A stretch of DNA of 35,197 nt, from NCBI GenBank assembly GCA_017994055.1, contig JAGOLL010000019.1, positions 1 through 35,197 on the forward strand. Reading direction: 5' to 3'. Positions within the stretch are counted from its first letter, which is position 1. Each line of letters starts with the position of its first letter. Below are positions 30,168 to 35,197 of this stretch, piece after piece. The notes under the pieces are model-generated. The model searched no databases, was not told where the DNA came from, and saw only the letters and a program-made list of their open reading frames with translations. The DNA comes from Methanothrix sp. (GTDB lineage Archaea; Halobacteriota; Methanosarcinia; Methanotrichales; Methanotrichaceae). Both the position numbers and the translations under genes were made by a program.

Positions 30168-31337
30168 ATGTCAGAGTATATTGAGAAGGGATTGGGTCCA
30201 AACGAATTGTTGGCAGAATTACACTCACTTATTAAAAGCTACAACAGCGCCAAGGGTACTTTCATGCTTGTTTATGCCTCAGCTGTTGAAAAACCGATTC
30301 CAGATTGTGCCATGTGCATGGATGATTATTATACTATTAGAGATTTGTTAAGGAAGAATGACTTGAAAAAATTGGATTTCTATATTGAGACACCAGGTGG
30401 CAGAGGCGAAGCTGCTGAGGAAATTGCCAGATTTATACGGGAGCGGTTTGATGACATTGATTTCGTAATATCTGGTGAGGCCAAAAGCGCTGGAACCGTT
30501 CTTGCGCTATCTGGAGATAATATTTGGATGACCGAAAGTGGCAGCTTAGGTCCAATTGATGCTCAGGTGAAAATAGGTCGTACCCAAACTTCGGCACATG
30601 ATTATATTGAATGGGTTGATGAAAAAAGAGAGGAAGCTAATAAAATAGGAAAGCTAAATCCATTTGATGCCGTCGTAACGGCACAAATATCTCCGGGTGA
30701 ACTTAAGCATGTTTTCTATGCGCAAAAGTTCTCAGAAGATTTAGTTAAAGAGTGGTTGCCCAAATACAAATTCAAGAATTGGGTAACTACAGAAACGAGA
30801 GGCGTTACAGTTACACCAGAAATGAGGCAAGACGCGGCTGATTCAGTGGTAAGGGAATTATTAAATCATTCCCGATGGCGAAGTCATGGTCGGTCGCTCA
30901 AAATTGCGGATTTGAATGGTATTGGATTAAAAATTGAAAAGCTGGACGAAAATCCAATTTTGGCAGAAATAGTATATAAAATACAAACTCTAATTAGACT
31001 ATTATTTTTAAATACAAATATATATAAGATATTTGCTACCGATTCTGAAAAGATTATTAGGCAAGCAGTGCCGGCAGGAGGTGCCCAAAAATTACCGCCA
31101 TTGCCAGGCAATGCCAAATCTATACAAATAGATGTGAAATGCCAAAAGTGTGGAGAGATGCACAAATTCTATGCTAAATTCGAGGCAGATCCCCTAATTG
31201 ACAAGCAACTTCAGGAGAAGGGATTCCAACCATTCCCGAAGACCAACAAGCTGATATGCAAGTGTGGATTTGAGCTAGATCTAAGTGGATTAAGAAACGA
31301 TATAGAGGCAAAGACTAGGAAAAAATTCATAATTTAA
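30168..31337 (+). CDS. SDH-type (SDH_sah) ClpP-class serine protease with zinc ribbon
   Basis: This 389-aa protein has the ClpP/crotonase-like fold of the serine dehydrogenase proteinase family: LDFYIETPGGRGEAAEEIARFI (69-90), the nucleophile Ser107 in GEAKSAGTVLAL, and ESGSLGPIDAQ. The C-terminus adds a metal site: CQKC (324-327) and CKC (363-365). The gene is much more AT-rich than its surroundings, and its codons (AAT, TTA, ATA) differ from neighbouring genes, suggesting transfer. GGAGGGA lies about 10-17 nt before the ATG. A 54-aa gene follows 15 nt later. Substrate unknown; the zinc ribbon could tether a partner. Confidence 0.75.
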   Translation: MSEYIEKGLGPNELLAELHSLIKSYNSAKGTFMLVYASAVEKPIPDCAMCMDDYYTIRDLLRKNDLKKLDFYIETPGGRGEAAEEIARFIRERFDDIDFVISGEAKSAGTVLALSGDNIWMTESGSLGPIDAQVKIGRTQTSAHDYIEWVDEKREEANKIGKLNPFDAVVTAQISPGELKHVFYAQKFSEDLVKEWLPKYKFKNWVTTETRGVTVTPEMRQDAADSVVRELLNHSRWRSHGRSLKIADLNGIGLKIEKLDENPILAEIVYKIQTLIRLLFLNTNIYKIFATDSEKIIRQAVPAGGAQKLPPLPGNAKSIQIDVKCQKCGEMHKFYAKFEADPLIDKQLQEKGFQPFPKTNKLICKCGFELDLSGLRNDIEAKTRKKFII

Positions 31338-31352
31338 AGGAGGTAGAGTAAT

Positions 31353-31517
31353 ATGGATGATCATGGCTGCATAGAAATAACATTAACTTTCTTGGAGAAG
31401 ACCAAGCAAGGTACTTACGCGCCAATAGATGATGCATCAATTCCATATGTAAGACTCGGCGAGGTGACCGAGATCATTGAAGCATACGATCCAGAATATT
31501 ATTATAGTACCGCATAA
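31353..31517 (+). CDS. 54-aa acidic protein following the SDH protease
   Basis: The ATG at 31353 is preceded by an excellent AAAGGAGGT site that starts at the stop codon of the protease gene, so translation is coupled. The 54 residues are acidic and Tyr-rich at the end (MDDHGCIEITLTFLEK...YDPEYYYSTA), without membrane helix. I do not recognise a family. Possible inhibitor, adaptor or substrate of the protease; no evidence chooses among these. Confidence 0.65.
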   Translation: MDDHGCIEITLTFLEKTKQGTYAPIDDASIPYVRLGEVTEIIEAYDPEYYYSTA

Positions 31518-31538
31518 AACCAAGTTCATTGATCGAAG

Positions 31539-31558
31539 CCTGCTTTATGTAAAGCAGG
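31539..31558 (+). terminator. Hairpin terminator after the protease operon
   Basis: CCTGCTTT-ATGT-AAAGCAGG is a perfect 8-bp stem with a 4-nt loop, 22 nt past the stop codon, followed by TATTTATTAAGATTTT. It ends the plus-strand protease operon. Confidence 0.7.
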
Positions 31559-31564
31559 TATTTA

Positions 31565-31923
31565 TTAAGATTTTCCGGTAGATTTTGGACCGCCCATAGC
31601 CGTGAAAGGAGCAATCCTCTGCGGTCCGCCCGGCCCCATCCAACTTCCATCTGCGCGAACTCCTTCCCCGCCGCCACCCAGGCCATGAATGGCTTGCCCT
31701 TGTAGTCGCCTAGAGAGTGTCCACATCCTCGCTGTCCACACTGATCTCAATGGTCTTTGCTGCAGTCTCTGCATCCTGGTTGAAGGTTTAATCCATGGGA
31801 TTCATGCCGCAGACATAATAGAGCAATAGCTACTCCAGCCGCTCTTTGGTAGCTCCCGCCCATGCCATTGTCGATGATGGCATCGGCAGCGATGATCCCA
31901 AGCGACCTAGCGAGGGTAGACAT
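31565..31923 (-). pseudogene. Frameshifted gene remnant, family not recognised
   Basis: A good AAGGGGGACA ribosome-binding site stands before ATG 31923, which opens MSTLARSLGIIAADAIIDNGMGGSYQRAAGVAIAL. After this, coding-like sequence continues in other frames (YYVCGMNPMD; DAETAAKTIEISVDSEDVDTL; LGDYKGKPFMAWVAAGKEFAQMEVGWG; PQRIAPFTAMGGPKSTGKS, stop at 31565-31567), with a TAG at the DTL join and probable single-base indels. It reads as a decayed gene of about 115 codons. From 31924 to 32171 I see no supported gene. Confidence 0.55.
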
Positions 31924-32171
31924 TGTCCCCCTTCTTTTTGCGGCATTAGCTGCCTCGCATGGCCCCAGGGCCAGGTTGCTCGCAGTCCCTGGCCCCCGAG
32001 CGAGGCCGGGCGGGCGAAAAGCGAGGGCTGCAAATTCGTCGTCCCTGCCAGGGAGACTATGTGCACCTACCGCAGCAATCTCTTTGGAGCTACTGCAATT
32101 GATCTTGTTTCGAATGATGTAGGGGCGGCACCGCAAAGATTATCTGCTTTTATCGATTTTCTGCTTCGTCT

Positions 32172-33194
32172 ATGGTCGATAGCCTGCTGATGATCAAGGC
32201 CGAGGAGATCCTGGAGAAGATCGAGAAGGGAAAGCCGGTAGAGTATGAGAATGTCATCATCTACGGCGACCTGGATCTGCACCGGCTGGATTTGCCTCTC
32301 AATAATAAGAGGCAGAAGATCATCAAGTCAAGCATCAAGATCGAGTACTCGGTGATCAAGGGGGATGTATTCTTCGATCATGCCTGCTTTTCCGGGCTGG
32401 TCGACTTTGACGGCACCAGCTTCACCAAGGCAGCCAACTTCTCCGGATCGGGCTTTATGGAGGATGCCGGATTCTCCGACGCCGAGTTTGCCGGAGTGGC
32501 CAACTTTTCCCGGGCCTCTTTTGCAACGGAGGCCAACTTTAGCAGGGCTCGCTTTAATGACGCTGACTTCGGCAGAGCCCGTTTTGAGAGAAACTTTCAT
32601 CTGGTCAATGCCAAGGTCTACACCTTGAAGCTCTCCGATGCCGTCTTTCCGGAGGGCTCTGCCATCCATCTCAAGGACTTCAACTTCAACCGCCTGGTGG
32701 TGCGCTGGAACTCGATCAAAGATAGCATCCCCTACAACGGCTCGGTCTACCTCAACCTGGTGCGTAACTTCCGCAATCTGGAGCAGTTCGAGGATCAGGA
32801 TGAGTGCTACTACCAGTACCGCAAGGAGAAGCAGGCGCGATCGCACAGGTCCTTCCAGAGGCTGTTCGACCGGCTGGCCTGGATCTCCTGCGGCTACGGA
32901 GTGCGGCCATCCCACACCATCCTGCTGAGCCTCGCCATCATCCTGCTCTTCACCGGCATCTTCTGGGCGGGCAATGCCCTGCAACCGGACGGGGGAGATA
33001 AGCAGGACAGTGGCGGCGCAGCCGTCACTATCAATAATGCCTTCTACTTCAGCAGCATGCAGTTTCTGGGCAAGACCCCCCAGAACTTTTCCATCATCGA
33101 GGGCTTCGAGTTTATCACGGTGATGGAGACGCTGCTGGGATGGTTGCTCATGGCCCTGTTTCTGGTCACCCTGAGCCGGGTGATGTTGAGGTAA
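32172..33194 (+). CDS. Pentapeptide-repeat protein with two-TM ion-channel-like C-terminus
   Basis: The 340-aa protein begins with a helical segment (ILEKIEKGKPVEYENVIIYGDLDLHRLDL). Pentapeptide repeats follow at about 65-145, with the A(D/N)FSxxxF pattern (ANFSGSGFMEDAGFSDAEFAG), forming a right-handed beta helix. Two membrane helices (248-266 and 316-336) flank a pore-like loop (NNAFYFSSMQFLGK), as in potassium-channel two-TM domains. This combination is known in bacteria and archaea and is thought to sense or regulate ion flow, function untested. Met1 or Met7 may be the start; neither has a clear ribosome-binding site. A shared terminator follows. Confidence 0.85.
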   Translation: MVDSLLMIKAEEILEKIEKGKPVEYENVIIYGDLDLHRLDLPLNNKRQKIIKSSIKIEYSVIKGDVFFDHACFSGLVDFDGTSFTKAANFSGSGFMEDAGFSDAEFAGVANFSRASFATEANFSRARFNDADFGRARFERNFHLVNAKVYTLKLSDAVFPEGSAIHLKDFNFNRLVVRWNSIKDSIPYNGSVYLNLVRNFRNLEQFEDQDECYYQYRKEKQARSHRSFQRLFDRLAWISCGYGVRPSHTILLSLAIILLFTGIFWAGNALQPDGGDKQDSGGAAVTINNAFYFSSMQFLGKTPQNFSIIEGFEFITVMETLLGWLLMALFLVTLSRVMLR

Positions 33195-33245
33195 AACCGG
33201 CAAGAACAAGATATAGGAACGTACAAAGAAAACAAAATAGGGCGA

Positions 33246-33264
33246 GGCTCCCTGAACGGGAGCC
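33246..33264. terminator. Terminator hairpin between convergent genes
   Basis: GGCTCCC-TGAAC-GGGAGCC is a perfect 7-bp stem. On the plus strand a T5 tract follows after GGCAGGAC; on the minus strand TATTTTGTTTTC follows. It can serve both the pentapeptide-repeat gene and the thermosome gene. Confidence 0.65.
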
Positions 33265-33277
33265 GGCAGGACTTTTT

Positions 33278-34963
33278 CTAGAACATCCCTGGCGGCATGC
33301 CTCCCATACCGCCCATTCCACCCATGCCCGGTGGCATGCCCATGCCTCCCATTCCTGGTGGCATTCCGCCGGGTGCACCCCGCGCTGGGGGCTCCTTGGT
33401 GGAAGCCAGGACATCGTCTATGCGCAGGATGAGGCAGGTGGCATCTGTGGCGGACTGGATGGCCTGGATCTTGACCCGCAATGGTTCCACCACGCCCTCT
33501 GCCAGCATGTCCTTTATCTCTCCGCTGTAGGCATCGATGCCCGCATTCTTATTCTTCTCATGCTGGCTCTTGAGCGCTACCGCCTTGTCTATGGCGTCAT
33601 ATCCGGCATTCTCGGCCAGAGTCTTGGGCACTATCTCCAGGGCCTCGGCGAACTTGGTCACCGCCAGCTGCTCCCGGCCTTTGAGGGTTGCAGCATACTC
33701 TTTCAGCCGCAAAGACAGCTCAATCTCCGGGGCTCCCCCGCCCGGGACCATCTTTCCGTCCTCCACCACATCGGCCACGGCATGAAGAGCATCGTCCAAT
33801 GCCCTCTCCAGGCCGTTTAACACCTGCTGGGTGCCGCCCCGCAAAAGCAGGGTGGCGGAGTGGTTCCGGGTGCCGGAGATGAAGGTCATGATGCCGCTGC
33901 CGATGCGCTTCTCCTCCACCAGGGCGGCGCTGCCCAGAAGCTCCGGCTTGAGCTCATCCAGGCCGGTGACAATGGTGGCTCCGGTGGCTCGGGCCAGGCG
34001 GTCCAGATCCTTCTTGATCACCCGGCGCAGGGCCAGTATGCCGGCATTGGCCAGGTAGTGCTGGGCCAAGTCGTCTATGCCCTTCTGGGTGAAAACCACA
34101 TTGGCCCCGCTGGCAATGACCTTGTCTGCCGCCTCCTTGACCCGGGCCTTCTCATGATCCATGAACTGCTGGAACTGGGTAGAGGTGGTGATCTGCAGCT
34201 CGGTCTTGGTCTCGGTGTCCTTGGACTCGATGGGAGTGGAAAGAAGGGCGATCCTGGCGTTCTCCACCTTGCGGGGCATGTTCTGGTGCACGATCTCCTT
34301 GTCGATCACCACACCCTCGATGATCTGGGAGTCGAGGGTGCTCTCCCCTACCTTCTTCTCCACATTGACCCGGTCCATGTCGAACTTCTTCTTGCCGTTG
34401 TAGCTCTCCAGGGCGTTTAACACCAACTCCACAGCATACTCGGACATCTTGCTTTCACCGGATTCGGCGAGCTTGCCGGTCATGGCCGTATCGGCGATCT
34501 TCTTCAGCAGAGCTCTATCGTTCTCCGAGACATCCACAGCCATGCTCTTGGCTATCTCTATGGCCTTCTCCGCTGCCATCTGGTACCCCTGCACGATCAT
34601 GGTGGGGTGGACCTTCTGGTCCAGGAGAACCTCGGCCTTTTTGAGCAGCTCGCCCACCAGCACGGCCACGGTGGTGGTGCCGTCGCCTACCTCTTTGTCC
34701 TGGGTCTTGGCCGCCTCGATGAGCATCTTGGCCGCAGGATGCTGCACATCCATCTCCTTTAAAATAGTCACGCCGTCATTGGTGATGGTCACATCCCCTA
34801 TGGAGTCGACCAGAAGCTTGTCCATGCCCTTGGGGCCCATGGTGCTCCGCACAGCATTGGCCACAGCCCGGGCTGCCATGATGTTGTTGGAGATGGCGTC
34901 CTTTCCCGACTCTCTGCGGGTATCCTTCAAAATGATAATTGGCGTTCCGCCCATTCCTGCCAT
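33278..34963 (-). CDS. Thermosome (group II chaperonin) subunit
   Basis: This 561-aa subunit belongs to the CCT/thermosome family, ATP-driven folding chambers of the cytoplasm. Family motifs: AVRSTMGPKGMDKLLVDS, VTITNDGVTILKEMDVQHPAAKM, EVGDGTTTVAVLVGELL, NKVMPGGGAPE-like MVPGGGAPEIE, and ATDATCLILRIDDVL-type ending. The C-terminus is a Gly/Met/Pro tail (GGMPPGMGGMGMPPGMG) typical of thermosomes. ATG 34963 is preceded by GGAGGAC. It is convergent with the pentapeptide gene. Other subunits are not in the window. Confidence 0.97.
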   Translation of the reverse strand: MAGMGGTPIIILKDTRRESGKDAISNNIMAARAVANAVRSTMGPKGMDKLLVDSIGDVTITNDGVTILKEMDVQHPAAKMLIEAAKTQDKEVGDGTTTVAVLVGELLKKAEVLLDQKVHPTMIVQGYQMAAEKAIEIAKSMAVDVSENDRALLKKIADTAMTGKLAESGESKMSEYAVELVLNALESYNGKKKFDMDRVNVEKKVGESTLDSQIIEGVVIDKEIVHQNMPRKVENARIALLSTPIESKDTETKTELQITTSTQFQQFMDHEKARVKEAADKVIASGANVVFTQKGIDDLAQHYLANAGILALRRVIKKDLDRLARATGATIVTGLDELKPELLGSAALVEEKRIGSGIMTFISGTRNHSATLLLRGGTQQVLNGLERALDDALHAVADVVEDGKMVPGGGAPEIELSLRLKEYAATLKGREQLAVTKFAEALEIVPKTLAENAGYDAIDKAVALKSQHEKNKNAGIDAYSGEIKDMLAEGVVEPLRVKIQAIQSATDATCLILRIDDVLASTKEPPARGAPGGMPPGMGGMGMPPGMGGMGGMGGMPPGMF

Positions 34964-35032
34964 TAGATAGTCCTCCGATAATCTTGATTTTAGAGCTTAT
35001 ATGCTGAATCTCTGGTTCACAGTATTTGATAT

Positions 35033-35043
35033 TCTATAAAATA
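35033..35043 (-). promoter_or_regulatory. Thermosome TATA box
   Basis: The minus strand reads CTATTTTATAG, with GAAA upstream as BRE. Transcription would start near 35014, leaving a leader of about 50 nt that holds GGAGGAC. A second TATA-like CATATAAGC (about 34997-35003) is too close to be preferred. Confidence 0.6.
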
Positions 35044-35058
35044 GTTTCCCTCAAAGGT

Positions 35059-35156
35059 ACTGTTGAATCTTTGGTTGGTGCACATATGGTGGTGCAATCG
35101 TGGTGGTAACTGCGATTCACTTCCTAAAGGCGTGTTACCAAGAGGGATTCAACAGT
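35059..35156. repeat. 11-bp inverted repeats upstream of the thermosome gene
   Basis: ACTGTTGAATC at 35059-35069 is perfectly complementary to GATTCAACAGT at 35146-35156. Inside it lies a second pair, GGTAAC (35105-35110)/GTTACC (35134-35139). A related direct copy, TGAATCTCTGGTT, stands at 35005-35017 near the predicted start. This could be a heat-shock regulator target or a small mobile remnant; no target duplication is visible. Confidence 0.5.
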
Positions 35157-35197
35157 GAAAAATTTTTATGAAAAGGTGCTTATATCTCTTGCTAATC

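Noticed and set aside
31747-32136. 129-aa minus-strand frame and plus-strand frames 31846-32190
   Set aside because: They join unrelated frames across the frameshifted remnant; no ribosome-binding site at the outer starts and no family.
32328-33209. 293-aa frame opposite the pentapeptide-repeat gene
   Set aside because: Antisense mirror of a well-supported gene; composition rich in Glu/Gly/Gln as expected from codon bias.
35059-35156. Insertion sequence
   Set aside because: Inverted repeats only 98 bp apart, no transposase, no visible target duplication.

Overview
This window comes from a methanogenic archaeon. It carries a complete mtrEDCBAFGH operon, a cobamide (vitamin B12-type) synthesis cluster, archaeal isoprenoid and ether-lipid genes, an Orc1/Cdc6 gene, a thermosome subunit, an intron-containing tRNA-Gly and archaeal TATA promoters. 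Gene content and protein style point to the Methanosarcinales/Methanotrichales, most likely a Methanothrix (Methanosaeta) relative; that placement is inference, because no database could be searched.

Left part (1-4070): a minus-strand operon runs from an XRE-type regulator (COG1709-like) to HMG-CoA synthase, acetyl-CoA acetyltransferase and the DUF35 linker (cut by the window edge). Together these make HMG-CoA for the mevalonate pathway. A tRNA-Gly(UCC) with a perfect bulge-helix-bulge intron and a CDP-archaeol synthase (carS) follow. The mtr operon (4275-9216) has a TATA promoter, a leader with a 13-bp hairpin, and an intrinsic-looking terminator that overlaps the mtrH stop. It makes the sodium-pumping methyl-H4MPT:coenzyme M methyltransferase, whose corrinoid is supplied by the cbi cluster further along.

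Middle part (9256-16925): a YkgJ-type cysteine-cluster protein, two very small single-span membrane proteins, and a solitary wHTH-Toprim-like protein whose catalytic acids look degraded. Next comes a tight minus-strand operon of a 61-aa histone-fold-like protein, an 826-aa HerA/FtsK-like ATPase with coiled coil, a 47-aa protein, a methanogenesis-marker-12-type ASKHA protein and an 81-aa Cys-rich protein. I consider this the best candidate for an undescribed system. Two neighbouring membrane proteins (TM2 protein and MscL) both carry zinc ribbons.

Replication origin (about 17000-20050): orc1/cdc6 starts from TTG. Upstream lie two ORB-like elements 32 bp apart and, 1.4 kb further on, a third in inverted orientation with identical internal spacing, around an AT-rich stretch. 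A block of six perfect-period 13-bp repeats lies beyond the 3' end of orc1. UPF0147 and an SSSCA1-type zinc protein lie between the ORBs.

Right part (20048-35197): a lipoprotein with a 30-bp coding repeat and an Ada-like zinc tail; the cbiT-L-F-G-H-C-D operon plus cbiE, with cbiH fused to a second divergent CbiH-like domain; a small secreted protein; an Hjc-like PD-(D/E)XK nuclease; a SAP-like mini protein with archaeal thymidylate synthase; and an AT-rich island with an SDH/ClpP-class serine protease and a 54-aa partner, flanked by two gene remnants. Last come a pentapeptide-repeat ion-channel-like protein and a thermosome subunit with a repeat-rich promoter.
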